Positions 43,531 to 52,199 of a stretch of 64,000 nt of DNA are shown here, piece after piece. Source of the stretch: an uncultured Flavihumibacter sp. (lineage in GTDB: Bacteria > Bacteroidota > Bacteroidia > Chitinophagales > Chitinophagaceae); NCBI GenBank assembly GCA_902168105.1, contig CABHOY010000060.1, positions 1 to 64,000 of the forward strand. The letters run 5' to 3'. The stretch's first letter is position 1. Each line of letters opens with the position of its first letter. A program made the position numbers and the translations under genes. The notes below the pieces were generated by a model that saw only the letters and a list, made by a program, of their open reading frames with translations, made no database searches and was not told where the DNA came from.

Positions 43531-43720
43531 CTGATTTTAGAGCAGCCATGAAAAAGGGCAGGCCATTAAAAAGTTAGATTTTGCTTTTAATTGTGGTTTT
43601 TTTTGTAGTTTTACCGTGCATTTAGTTCGTTGCTTGTCTTTTTTGGCATTGTTTTGGTAACTACGACGGAAGAATAAGTTGAAAAACTTAACCCAATTGA
43701 AAAACCATATCTGATTATTT

Positions 43721-44182
43721 ATGAAAAAGTTAGTATTAATAATTTGTGTGGCAATCATATCTTCCGGCACAACTTTTGCACAAAAGAAATCAGCAAAAAA
43801 AACAAAGAAGGTAGTTGCTAAAGAAGTTGTAGCTCCCGTAGCTGTAAAAGATGCTTTTCAGCAAAACTTTTCAGGCTCGGAAGCAAAGTGGTCTAAGAAC
43901 TTTAGCGGACATTGGGTCGCAAACTTTACAAAAGAAGATGTAAAGACTACGGCAGAATATGACGCAGAAGGTAAATGGGTAGCAACCCGTAGTTCATATG
44001 CAGGTGACAGGATACCAGAAACAGTATCCTCTACACTCAGATCAAAATATCCAGCTGCCACTATAAAAGATGGCTGGAAAATTGAGAGATCAGATGTAGC
44101 CGCATATTACAAGGTTAATATTCAGGATAACGGTGTTGAGAAAGTGGTGTTGATCAATGACAACGGAACCGTTACAGAATAA
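43721..44182 (+). CDS. Secreted PepSY-like protein
   Basis: 153 residues. A signal peptide ends near 'SSGTTFAQ'. A Lys-rich linker ('KKSAKKTKKVVAKE') follows, then a domain with the beta-lactamase-inhibitor-like PepSY pattern found in Bacteroidota: 'VKDAFQQNFSGSEAKWSKNFSGHWVANFTKEDVKTTAEYDAEGKWVAT' and 'YYKVNIQDNGVEKVVLINDNGTVTE'. Such proteins are periplasmic and of unknown function. It is divergent from ileS and closed by a terminator. Confidence 0.78.
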   Translation: MKKLVLIICVAIISSGTTFAQKKSAKKTKKVVAKEVVAPVAVKDAFQQNFSGSEAKWSKNFSGHWVANFTKEDVKTTAEYDAEGKWVATRSSYAGDRIPETVSSTLRSKYPAATIKDGWKIERSDVAAYYKVNIQDNGVEKVVLINDNGTVTE

Positions 44183-44228
44183 TAACCGCATTAATTAGTA
44201 TTTCATAGGTATAGGGATAAATAGGACA

Positions 44229-44260
44229 GACCCTGCTCTTTTGGGCGGGGTTTTCTTTTT
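44229..44260 (+). terminator. Intrinsic terminator after the PepSY-like gene
   Basis: Stem ACCCTGCTC / GGGCGGGGT with G-T wobbles around a TTTT loop, followed by TTTCTTTTT. Confidence 0.75.
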
Positions 44261-44816
44261 GTATTAACCGGTACCCACCCGATAAACATATTACCTCGTT
44301 CCAGTAAGCTTTACTCAGTCTTTTTAACTCACCTATCTTATTGTCAGCTAACAAGTTGTCACCCTTAAATACATAATGTCATATTATACGACTATCTGTC
44401 TTCCTACGTGTCAGACATGACATTATTCTTGCCCAATAGCCATCACGGCTTTAAACCGCCCATCACATTGTATTGATTTACAATAATTAAGAGGATGTTA
44501 TATCTTTCAGGTTCGCTTCCATACCTTGTCAACTATGCTTAATCTTATAGTGTAAATGGCCTTTATATATGTTCACTCGCCGAATCCGTAAGCCCGTAGC
44601 GGGATAGAAGCATTATGCCATAAGTTCGCTTATCTTATATTGAAGGCCGTTTGAGGGTAACATTAGATTCGTTTGATTTATAAAACAGCTACGCCTATCC
44701 ACTTTTACCGCGGAATAACACATATCAAAATAATCCAGGCCAGCTGGCAAATTAAAGCGTATTCAAGAATGATCCCCAATCAGAAAGAGGCCATTCGTAA
44801 ACAGTGAAGACATTTT
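44261..44816. other. Gene-free region
   Basis: About 555 bases with no credible reading frame on either strand and no clear repeat. Composition is AT-rich and scattered with stops. It borders the hypothetical gene at 44817 and may be degraded DNA. Confidence 0.5.
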
Positions 44817-45356
44817 TTATGTAAGCAGGAATTCCTTCACCGTTGGATTCCCCGGCAAATTTTTCACCACCACAATGACTTTACCGCCCGCAGGCAGCGC
44901 AGTGGGTTTGTAGTACCAATCAATCCCGTTCCTGCCTAAAACAGCCCGCCCACTCCCGGTAACAACACCGTCAGCGTCTACTTCTTTTACCTCCACTTCT
45001 GCTACCCGGAACTCATTTTGGGCAGTCACTACCACCTCCTCTTTTTCTAACCTGATATTCTGGACTTCAGGACTGCGGTAAGCATCCTTCACCGCTATAT
45101 TATAGGCATTTTGCCCCGGCCCTGCCAGCGACTGATAGTAAGCCTTTATCTGTGGATCTTCCATCATCAGCTGCGCACGTGCCGAAGCAATGGTCATCTT
45201 ATGCCTTGCCTCCAACTGCTTTTGTGTAGGTTTTTTATTTGAACGGCTGCGTTTCTTCGCCATAATAATCTGCCCATTCCGTTCGTAGATCGTGATTTGT
45301 TTGCCCAGGGTGCCGCGCACCAGTTGCATGAGGATATTGTCTTTAACAATGGCCAT
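44817..45356 (-). CDS. Hypothetical protein of a Bacteroidota-type family
   Basis: 179 residues, no signal peptide and no recognised domain. The N-terminus ('MAIVKDNILMQLVRGTLGKQITIYERNGQIIMAKKRSRSNKKPTQKQLEARHKM') has the layout of a family I have seen in Bacteroidota: a short beta-hairpin, a basic segment, then helices. The C-terminal part is beta-rich ('NEFRVAEVEVKEVDADGVVTGSGRAVLGRNGIDWYYKP'). The start codon overlaps a TAAAAGGTC motif that recurs upstream. It is isolated in a sparse region. Function unknown. Confidence 0.6.
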   Translation of the reverse strand: MAIVKDNILMQLVRGTLGKQITIYERNGQIIMAKKRSRSNKKPTQKQLEARHKMTIASARAQLMMEDPQIKAYYQSLAGPGQNAYNIAVKDAYRSPEVQNIRLEKEEVVVTAQNEFRVAEVEVKEVDADGVVTGSGRAVLGRNGIDWYYKPTALPAGGKVIVVVKNLPGNPTVKEFLLT

Positions 45357-45433
45357 AAAAGGTCGTTTTGAGGTTTACTACTATAAGGTTACTAATTCTT
45401 TCTCTAAGGTACATATAACTATACTAAATTGTC

Positions 45434-45513
45434 ATTAAAAGATCATTTGAAGGTCACTTCAATATCGAATGGATATATAAATGACCTTTTAATACCCTTT
45501 TGGTGACCTTTTA
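45434..45513. repeat. Inverted and direct copies of TGACCTTTTA
   Basis: TGACCTTTTA occurs twice as a direct repeat 22 bp apart (45482 and 45504). An inverted near-copy TAAAAGATCA is at 45436. Extended arms ATTAAAAGATCATTT (45434-45448) and AAATGACCTTTTAAT (45479-45493) match at 14 of 15 bases, and enclose a perfect palindrome TTGAAGGTCACTTCAA at 45447-45462. Confidence 0.75.
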
Positions 45514-45656
45514 GTAAGCTTGTATAAAGCCGACAGAAAGCCTATCTGAACATTGCAGAAGGATAACTATGCTGGAGGAGTCTATTATCGGGGAGATTTC
45601 CGGTTGTCCGAACCATTCGGGTTCGGGACTACGATGCGAGGAGTAACAAACACAAA

Positions 45657-45685
45657 CCGTCTCGTTTAAGACGAGACGGCTTTAT
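45657..45685 (+). terminator. Terminator-like hairpin without an upstream gene
   Basis: Perfect arms CCGTCTCGT (45657-45665) and ACGAGACGG (45671-45679), then CTTTAT. No plus-strand gene precedes it; a G-rich stretch with GTCCGAACC/GGTTCGGGAC pairing lies just upstream (45605-45628). Confidence 0.55.
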
Positions 45686-46020
45686 GTAATTACGGTAGAA
45701 AGCTTACCTGGCAAAAATTGCACTTTTTCCAAAAGGTCAAAATTGGTGTTTGATGCAAAAAATTGATGGCTTTACTCATTTTTGCCCAGTAAGCTCTCTC
45801 CATAGTCAAATCTGATAAGGAAGCTTATAAGGAAGATCAGGATAAATATCTGCCGATCGTGATACAAAGAAACACCAATTATCGGGGGAGTGTTTTTGTA
45901 TTTGGGAAAACATTTGATCAAATCGGGAAAAGTAACCTCACACAGCCCCCCGACAGGCACAATAGGATAAAAATCAATTAATTACACTCTTAACTATCAG
46001 GCAATTAGGAAAACGAGAGA

Positions 46021-46190
46021 CACTCCGCAGGAGTCGCAGCGTTTGTAGCGCCAGGTTTTAACCCCGGCGATCATAACGTGGTTTGTGAAACCTTTTTTCG
46101 TCCGGATTTATACCCAGGGTTTGTGACACCGCCTTTCGGCCCGGATTTACAATATGGATCTATAACCTGGATTTATGAGCACCGTTTCTA
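46021..46190. repeat. Decayed palindromic repeat element
   Basis: Shares the order of the element at 59600: ACTCC/GGAGT palindrome (46022-46034), the word GTTTGTAGC (46041-46049), then a CCAGG-type stem. It continues into GGTTTGTGAAACC (46080-46092) and two imperfect direct units around CGGATTTA, each ending in CACCG. No reading frame spans it. Confidence 0.6.
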
Positions 46191-46194
46191 CCCA

Positions 46195-46228
46195 ATAAAA
46201 AAGTCCCGCTCCAATCAGAGCAGGACTT
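46195..46228 (-). terminator. Intrinsic terminator after the second AraC gene
   Basis: Arms AAGTCCCGCTC (46201-46211) and GAGCAGGACTT (46218-46228) with one mismatch; the minus strand continues into six T. Confidence 0.85.
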
Positions 46229-46252
46229 CCTATATAATAAGTTCCTTTTTAA

Positions 46253-47185
46253 TTATCGCAATAACAGTTCACATGGCTTCAAACCTGTATGTTTCTTAAA
46301 GGCCGTAGAGAAATGCGAAATACAGGAATACCCCATCAGGATAGCTACCTCAGAAACAGACATACCTCTTTCATACAACAGGCTCTTAGCCTTTTCCATT
46401 CTTTCTTTCTGGAAATAATCATAGATGGTGGTGCCATACATCGCCTTGAAGCCCTTCTTCAGGTAACATTCATTCATGGCGATACGGCGTGCCAGGTCAC
46501 GAATGGTGATAGGCGCGTCCAGCTGTTCTAATAATATATCCCTGGCTTTCTCGATCTTCTCACGGTCTTCCAGCTGTGTAAGGAAACGGCAACCATAACG
46601 GTCGTCGGTATCGTTCTGAACAAACTGGTCTGAACTGAAGAGGAGTAATTCTAAAGCCTTGCTCTGAAGGAAGATGTTTTTGAGGGCGCCGTCATAGTTA
46701 TGATGGACCATCTGTTCCAGTACCTCTTTGGATTTGGTGCTGGGCTGGATAGTTTTAACAAAAGGCTTGCGGGACTGCATATCGAAAAGGGTGGAGTTGG
46801 TAGACCCTTTCTGCAGTGATTGTATAAAGGAAGGCTGGAAACGGACAGTGATCAGGTCAATGGAAGGAGATTTCTGCAGGCAGTTATCTTTATGCCCATC
46901 CACACATACACGGTCAGTACAACCCGGATTCTGGCAATATTTGTTGCCGGCAACACAATAGCGTAACTCGATGGCAGCAGTCTGCCCTCTTTTGGCCGGT
47001 TGATATACTACCATTGCGATATCCTCTACCGGCAACGGACGATCATACGTAAACCGCTGCAAAGTAAAGTCCAGACAGTCCGGCACTGTAACAGCGTCGT
47101 CTTCCGCCAATTGGAGCTGATCGCTCATGGCGGGCTGCCGGATGGCCAATGATAATATGTCCTGTACCTCTTTCACGCCATTCAT
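46253..47185 (-). CDS. AraC-family transcriptional regulator with a cysteine-rich loop
   Basis: About 310 residues from ATG 47185; a TTG at 47218 would lie at or before the transcription start predicted from the -7 box. The C-terminal AraC/XylS domain (about 215-310) has 'APITIRDLARRIAMNECYLKKGFKAMYGTTIYDYFQKERMEKAKSLL' and 'SVSEVAILMGYSCISHFSTAFKKHTGLKP'. The N-terminal sensor holds five closely spaced Cys in 'CVAGNKYCQNPGCTDRVC' and the following 'KDNC'. This could bind a metal or cluster; PchR-like regulators are related. It is a single gene with its own promoter and terminator; no target is visible. Confidence 0.88.
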   Translation of the reverse strand: MNGVKEVQDILSLAIRQPAMSDQLQLAEDDAVTVPDCLDFTLQRFTYDRPLPVEDIAMVVYQPAKRGQTAAIELRYCVAGNKYCQNPGCTDRVCVDGHKDNCLQKSPSIDLITVRFQPSFIQSLQKGSTNSTLFDMQSRKPFVKTIQPSTKSKEVLEQMVHHNYDGALKNIFLQSKALELLLFSSDQFVQNDTDDRYGCRFLTQLEDREKIEKARDILLEQLDAPITIRDLARRIAMNECYLKKGFKAMYGTTIYDYFQKERMEKAKSLLYERGMSVSEVAILMGYSCISHFSTAFKKHTGLKPCELLLR

Positions 47186-47201
47186 TTTGTTAAATCCGTG
47201 A

Positions 47202-47209
47202 CAAAAATA
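47202..47209 (-). promoter_or_regulatory. -7 box of the second AraC gene
   Basis: Perfect TATTTTTG on the minus strand, 16 bp before ATG 47185. Confidence 0.6.
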
Positions 47210-47424
47210 GTCATTCAAAATTTATTCAGAAACGTTTTGACATTCAGGTTACAAAAGGATAGTGCCTCATAAGTGTACAAAGCACATCTAAATTAATGAA
47301 AAATAATCACTTAGCATTTATCGACAGACTTCAATATTTTTTCTAACTGCGATGATCGGTACTCTCTTTCCGAAATAACACGATTTTCTATAGGGACTAT
47401 GGTATGAATTTCGTTTAATTGTAT

Positions 47425-49107
47425 ATGATGCAAAAAAGATCACTATTTATACGGATCTGGAAAAAGGTACTTCTTTCCATAGTTATACTAATACTGTTGG
47501 TGCTTGGTGCAGCATGGTACATCGGACAGCGCTGGAACAAACAGATCCAGTGGCAGCTGAAGGCCTATATCCAGGAGATGTCGGACAGTCTGTATACACT
47601 ACGTTATGCAGATCTTTCCCTGAACCCCATTACTGGTAGTCTTAGCCTGGAAAAAGTAAGCCTTGTAAGGGATCCGGATGTTTATAAACGTCTCCAGGAC
47701 GAGCAAAGAGCACCCAAACTGATTTACAGCTTTACGGCCGACAGAGTGTCTCTCAGCTATTTCAAAGTGTGGCGATATTTCTTCAAAAAGGAACTCAGCG
47801 CAGGTTCCCTGATATTCAGCAACCCCGTTGTTATGCTGGAAATGAATATGAGGAACAAAGATACGACCGCCCCTAAAAATGCATATCAGAACATCTCTAC
47901 CAAAATAAGATCACTCTACCTGGGTACCCTACGGTTGAATAATACGAACCTGAAGTACACTGTCATTAAACAGGATAGCAGTCTGGTAATGACCCACCTG
48001 GAGGACCTCCGCATCCAGGTCAAAGACTTTCTCATAGATTCCGTGGCCCTGGAAGACCCTACCCGTTTCCTGTATGCTCGGAACTATGAATTCGGCCTGA
48101 CCGAATACCGGTACCGCACACCGGACAGCCTTTACTGGATGCACGTAAAGGATGTGCAATACAGTGCTGAGGAACAAATGCTACGGATTGGCCAGTTTGC
48201 TGTAGAGCCACGTTACCCCAGGGCGGAATTCGACATCCGCGCCAAAACCCAGCGTGATCGTTTTGACGTAAAACTGAATAAAATTGAGTTGTCCCGACTC
48301 CAGCCACGAATGCTGCTGGAACACCAGGTCATCTGGGCCGACAAACTAACTATCAATAGCGGCACACTTGATATCTACCATAACCGGAAACTGCCCGACG
48401 GACCGGGTAACAAGTTGGGGCAGTATCCTAACCAACTGTTCAAAAAGCTGGCGATACCTATATATATAGATAGCCTGGTAGGCAAGAAAACCGATATCTT
48501 ATATACCGAGATCAACCCGAAATCGGACGAGGCGGGTAAACTCAGCATCAAACAGGTACATGGAGTGTTCCGTAATGTGACTAATATAGATAGTATGATC
48601 GCTAAGAAAAATCACATCACGGCTGACCTCAACGCTATTCTGATGAACAGCGGGAAACTGAAGGCACATTTTGACTTCTCCATGAAGGACACTTTAGGCC
48701 GGTTCGGAGTATCAGGGCAGATAAAAAGCATGGACGGGAGAGACCTGAACCCTGTTTTAAAACCATTGGGTATGGTGGAAGTGAAATCCTGCCAGATAGA
48801 AGACCTGACTTTCAGCATGACAGGAAATGAACGCAGGGCTTCCGGTCAGGTGAAATTTATTTACAGCAACCTGAAAGTGAATATCTTAAAAAAGGAGGAA
48901 GGTTCCCACGAGTTTAAAAAGAAGGGATTGATCAGCTTTTTTGCCAATGTCCTGATCATTAAAGACAGCAACCCCGCCGGTGGAGAAACACGGCTGGCGC
49001 ATCCTCACTATGATAGGGACATCAAAAAGTCGTTCTTTAACCTGGTCTGGAAGACCTTATTTACGGGAATTAAGGAGACCGCCCTGGGCAAAAATTCCCC
49101 TATCTGA
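47425..49107 (+). CDS. AsmA-like membrane-anchored protein
   Basis: About 560 residues from ATG 47425. A single N-terminal transmembrane helix ('IWKKVLLSIVILILLVLGAAWYIG') is followed by a long beta-rich domain: 'LRYADLSLNPITGSLSLEKVSLVRDPDVYKRL', repeated short strands, and near the end 'VSGQIKSMDGRDLNPVLKPLGMVEVKSCQIEDLTFSMTGNERRASGQVKFIYSNLKVNIL'. That layout matches AsmA/DUF748-type proteins, now seen as bridge-like lipid carriers or envelope factors. The protein ends in a short amphipathic stretch. It lies 116 bp upstream of gyrB but has no obvious functional link. The family assignment rests on pattern only. Confidence 0.65.
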   Translation: MMQKRSLFIRIWKKVLLSIVILILLVLGAAWYIGQRWNKQIQWQLKAYIQEMSDSLYTLRYADLSLNPITGSLSLEKVSLVRDPDVYKRLQDEQRAPKLIYSFTADRVSLSYFKVWRYFFKKELSAGSLIFSNPVVMLEMNMRNKDTTAPKNAYQNISTKIRSLYLGTLRLNNTNLKYTVIKQDSSLVMTHLEDLRIQVKDFLIDSVALEDPTRFLYARNYEFGLTEYRYRTPDSLYWMHVKDVQYSAEEQMLRIGQFAVEPRYPRAEFDIRAKTQRDRFDVKLNKIELSRLQPRMLLEHQVIWADKLTINSGTLDIYHNRKLPDGPGNKLGQYPNQLFKKLAIPIYIDSLVGKKTDILYTEINPKSDEAGKLSIKQVHGVFRNVTNIDSMIAKKNHITADLNAILMNSGKLKAHFDFSMKDTLGRFGVSGQIKSMDGRDLNPVLKPLGMVEVKSCQIEDLTFSMTGNERRASGQVKFIYSNLKVNILKKEEGSHEFKKKGLISFFANVLIIKDSNPAGGETRLAHPHYDRDIKKSFFNLVWKTLFTGIKETALGKNSPI

Positions 49108-49170
49108 CAAATGTGGATATCAACGATTCGAAAAGTGCCATTTAAATATGGAAATAAGCCCCATTTTTCG

Positions 49171-49178
49171 TATTTTTG
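49171..49178 (+). promoter_or_regulatory. -7 box of the gyrB promoter
   Basis: Perfect TATTTTTG, 46 bp before ATG 49224. It overlaps the TTG at 49176 that would otherwise open the frame, which excludes that start. Confidence 0.65.
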
Positions 49179-49223
49179 CACAATTCACGAGAATCCAATT
49201 CTAAACACACTTTACACCCAAAT

Positions 49224-51203
49224 ATGAGCGAAGAAATAGCGCAAATAACTACACCTGCACAGGGAGGATATGACGCGGACAGTATACAGGTACTTGAGGG
49301 ACTCGAAGCGGTGCGTAAACGGCCCGCGATGTACATTGGCGACATTGGTATAAAGGGACTTCACCATCTGGTGTATGAAGTGGTTGATAACTCGATCGAT
49401 GAGGCACTGGCCGGTTATTGTAAGAATATTGAGGTAACGATCTGCGAGGACAACTCCATCCGCGTTGTGGATGATGGTCGTGGTATTCCTACAGGTATGA
49501 ACACCAAAGAAGGCCGTTCCGCCCTCGAGGTTGTAATGACCGTACTGCACGCAGGTGGTAAATTTGACAAAAACACATATAAGGTATCCGGCGGTTTGCA
49601 CGGGGTGGGTGTGAGTTGCGTAAACGCACTCAGCTCAGTCTTAAATGTAACCGTACGCCGTGAGGGTAAATTGTTCGAACAGGAATATCAACGAGGTGTT
49701 CCTCAGTACTCCGTTCGTGAGATCGGGATTTCCGAAAACACAGGAACTACCGTTCATTTTAAACCGGACAACGAGATCTTTAAAGATACCACCTATAACC
49801 GCGAAATCCTCGCAGGCCGTCTGCGTGAACTGGCTTACCTGAACCGCAGGATCAAGATAGTTCTGACTGACGAACGTGAAAAGGACGAAGCAGGTAACTC
49901 CATCTCTGAAATATTCTACAGCGAAGGCGGTATCGTCGAATTCGTACAGATGCTGGACCGTAGCGGCCGTCGTAACGGACTGCTGCCTGATCCGATCTTT
50001 ATCGAAGCGCACGATGCATCCAGCAACGTAGCGGTGGAAGTAGCGGTGATCTACAATGACTCTTTCAGTGAGAACATCTTCTCCTATGTAAATAATATCA
50101 ACACCATTGAAGGTGGTACACACGTAGCAGGTTTCCGCCGTGCTATTACCCGTGTATTCAAAAGCTATGGTGACAAGAACAAAATGTTCGAGAAGACCAA
50201 GATCGAGGTGACCGGTGATGACTTCCGTGAAGGCTTGAGCGCTATCATCAGCGTGAAAGTGCCTGAACCACAGTTTGAAGGTCAGACCAAGACCAAACTC
50301 GGTAACTCCGATGTAATGGGCGTTGTGGACAGCTCCGTAGCAGCTGTACTCGATGCTTACCTGGAAGAACACCCACGCGAAGCCAAGATCATCATCAATA
50401 AGGTGGTACTGGCTGCACAGGCCCGTGAAGCAGCCCGTAAGGCACGCCAGATGGTACAGCGTAAAAGCGTACTAAGTGGTAGCGGCTTACCTGGTAAACT
50501 GGCTGACTGCTCAGAAAACGATCCTGAAAAATGTGAACTGTACCTGGTTGAGGGTGACTCCGCAGGTGGTACGGCAAAACAAGGCCGTAACCGTAGCTTC
50601 CAGGCTATCCTGCCACTGAGAGGTAAGATCCTCAACGTGGAAAAAGCCATGGAGCACAAGATATACGAGAACGAGGAGATCAAGAACATCTTTACCGCCC
50701 TGGGTGTAACCATCGGTACCGAAGAAGATGATAAGGCCCTCAACCTCGCAAAACTGCGCTATCACAAGCTGATCATCATGACGGATGCTGACGTGGACGG
50801 TAGCCACATCGCAACACTGATCCTTACCTTTATATTCCGTTATATGAAGGCAATGGTGGAGCAAGGTTATGTATACATTGCCCAGCCGCCACTGTACCTG
50901 GTGAAAAAAGCCAAGGAACAGATCTATGCATGGACAGAAGAAGACCGTAAAGCAGCTATCCTGAAAATAGCCAACGGTAAAGAAGACAGCGTAACTATCC
51001 AGCGTTATAAAGGTCTTGGTGAGATGAACGCAGAACAGCTGTGGGAAACTACCATGAACCCTGATAACCGTACCTTAAAACAGGTAACCATCGAAAGCGC
51101 TGCAGAAGCAGACCGCGTATTCAGTATGCTGATGGGCGATGAGGTTCCACCGAGAAGGGAGTTCATCGAATCTCACGCAAAATATGCGAAGATAGACGCC
51201 TAA
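49224..51203 (+). CDS. gyrB: DNA gyrase subunit B
   Basis: 659 residues from ATG 49224 ('MSEEIAQITTPAQGGYDADSIQVLEGLEAVRKRPAMYIGD'). ATPase subunit of gyrase, which introduces negative supercoils with GyrA. GHKL motifs 'YEVVDNSIDEALAGYC', 'VVDDGRGIPTG' and 'GGLHGVGVSCVNALS' are present. The TOPRIM domain has 'LVEGDSAGGTAKQGRNR' (about residue 442) and 'MTDADVDGSHI', and the C-terminal 'IQRYKGLGEMNAEQLWETTM' is standard. The length matches Bacteroidota GyrB. gyrA is not in the window. A strong terminator follows. Confidence 0.97.
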   Translation: MSEEIAQITTPAQGGYDADSIQVLEGLEAVRKRPAMYIGDIGIKGLHHLVYEVVDNSIDEALAGYCKNIEVTICEDNSIRVVDDGRGIPTGMNTKEGRSALEVVMTVLHAGGKFDKNTYKVSGGLHGVGVSCVNALSSVLNVTVRREGKLFEQEYQRGVPQYSVREIGISENTGTTVHFKPDNEIFKDTTYNREILAGRLRELAYLNRRIKIVLTDEREKDEAGNSISEIFYSEGGIVEFVQMLDRSGRRNGLLPDPIFIEAHDASSNVAVEVAVIYNDSFSENIFSYVNNINTIEGGTHVAGFRRAITRVFKSYGDKNKMFEKTKIEVTGDDFREGLSAIISVKVPEPQFEGQTKTKLGNSDVMGVVDSSVAAVLDAYLEEHPREAKIIINKVVLAAQAREAARKARQMVQRKSVLSGSGLPGKLADCSENDPEKCELYLVEGDSAGGTAKQGRNRSFQAILPLRGKILNVEKAMEHKIYENEEIKNIFTALGVTIGTEEDDKALNLAKLRYHKLIIMTDADVDGSHIATLILTFIFRYMKAMVEQGYVYIAQPPLYLVKKAKEQIYAWTEEDRKAAILKIANGKEDSVTIQRYKGLGEMNAEQLWETTMNPDNRTLKQVTIESAAEADRVFSMLMGDEVPPRREFIESHAKYAKIDA

Positions 51204-51260
51204 TTTCAACGATAACCGGGAATGAAAGATCACAGATCTCCTTCCTGTTTAAATAGCTTA

Positions 51261-51290
51261 AAAGCTGCGGAAACACCTCCGCAGCTTTTT
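51261..51290 (+). terminator. Intrinsic terminator after gyrB
   Basis: Perfect arms AAAGCTGCGG (51261-51270) and CCGCAGCTTT (51279-51288), followed by further T residues. The remaining 225 bases before the next gene hold no other clear feature. Confidence 0.9.
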
Positions 51291-51514
51291 CATTTAAGAC
51301 CGTATAACTCAAACAAGGTAGCTTTAGAGCATTAGTACTTACTATCCTTATCCTGTTGTCGATTTTAGTTTTCCTTATGTCTTTCATTTCCAGACACTTC
51401 CCTTTTTATTGTCTCATACTTGTTAAAAAACTTATAAATATTTTATTTAATTCGTCAGAAAGTAACTAATTTGCACTCCTATTTATCACTATACCTGAAG
51501 AAATTACCTATCCT

Positions 51515-51979
51515 ATGAAACTCAATTCCCTCCTGGGATTCCTGTGTCTGTGTCTGGTCGCTTTCACGTCTTGTGAGAAGGATGAAGTAGCAAAGGCATC
51601 CGGCACATGTTCCTTCCAATTTGACGGCAAATCCTATTCCGCCAACACCTCTTACGGAGAAGCTTTCGATACTACACTTGCAGCAGGTAAGAAAGTACTG
51701 CTCATCCAGGGATTAACCGGTACGCTGAACAGCGCCATCGCCCTGCAGGTCATTTTCAAAGATACGCTGGCCACCGGTACCTATACAACAGCAGAAAATG
51801 CGAGCATCGTATTTACTACGTCTGTATCCGGAGCTGAAGCGTATGAAAGCACAAGCGCTACAATAAAAATTACAAGCATAAATAGTAAGTATGCCGAAGG
51901 AGAATTCTTCGGTAATTTAAACAATGGTGAAACAGAAAAGCCATTAACGGACGGAAAGTTTAAAGTAAACATTAATTGA
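51515..51979 (+). CDS. Small secreted lipoprotein of unknown function
   Basis: 154 residues. A lipoprotein signal ('LLGFLCLCLVAFTSCEKDEVAKA') places the lipidated Cys at about residue 20. The mature part is beta-rich, opens with 'GTCSFQFDGKSYSANTSYGEAF' and ends with 'GEFFGNLNNGETEKPLTDGKFKVNIN', a pattern common among Bacteroidota outer-membrane lipoproteins with immunoglobulin-like or lipocalin-like folds. I do not recognise a specific family. It has its own terminator and does not appear to belong to the SusC/SusD pair that follows. Confidence 0.7.
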   Translation: MKLNSLLGFLCLCLVAFTSCEKDEVAKASGTCSFQFDGKSYSANTSYGEAFDTTLAAGKKVLLIQGLTGTLNSAIALQVIFKDTLATGTYTTAENASIVFTTSVSGAEAYESTSATIKITSINSKYAEGEFFGNLNNGETEKPLTDGKFKVNIN

Positions 51980-52013
51980 TCATCGTTTTTTTTTTGAAAT
52001 CTTTTTCCATCGT

Positions 52014-52043
52014 GTCCCGCCTCTCAAGGCGGGACTTTTTTTT
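52014..52043 (+). terminator. Intrinsic terminator after the small lipoprotein gene
   Basis: Perfect arms GTCCCGCC (52014-52021) and GGCGGGAC (52028-52035) followed by eight T. Confidence 0.9.
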
Positions 52044-52102
52044 GGTTAATATCCGTCTATAGATAGTCAAGAATCATAAAAAGACTAGCCCCATTCACCT
52101 AT

Positions 52103-52110
52103 TACATTTG
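52103..52110 (+). promoter_or_regulatory. -7 box upstream of SusC pair 2
   Basis: Perfect TACATTTG, 90 bp before the SusC start. No clear -33 TTTG at the expected distance. Confidence 0.5.
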
Positions 52111-52199
52111 GGTACATATCATTTTAAGTCATTTGCGCAGATGACGGGATCAGTTATTTAGAGGGGAATTCACAAAAAACCAATATCTAATCTCGTTGT

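Larger units (their letters stand above)
45357..46252. other. Gene-free region with repeats and palindromes
   Basis: About 900 bases without a credible gene; a 62-codon minus-strand frame at 45772-45960 is probably chance. It contains, in order, a cluster of TGACCTTTTA-type sites (45356-45513), a hairpin-rich segment with terminator-like stem (45603-45685), decayed palindromic repeats (46021-46190) and the terminator of the next gene. The accumulation of such elements suggests a site of past insertion, but no mobile gene remains. Confidence 0.55.

Noticed and set aside
45600..45640. tRNA or tmRNA fragment (GGTTCGGGAC resembles a T-loop)
   Set aside because: No acceptor stem, anticodon arm or CCA end could be drawn; the likeness is limited to about ten bases.
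45772..45960. 62-codon minus-strand frame in the repeat-bearing region
   Set aside because: No recognisable feature beyond a short hydrophobic run; the surroundings look non-coding.
44817..46252. Intact mobile island
   Set aside because: The region is sparse and repeat-bearing, but no integrase, transposase or flanking direct repeats were found.
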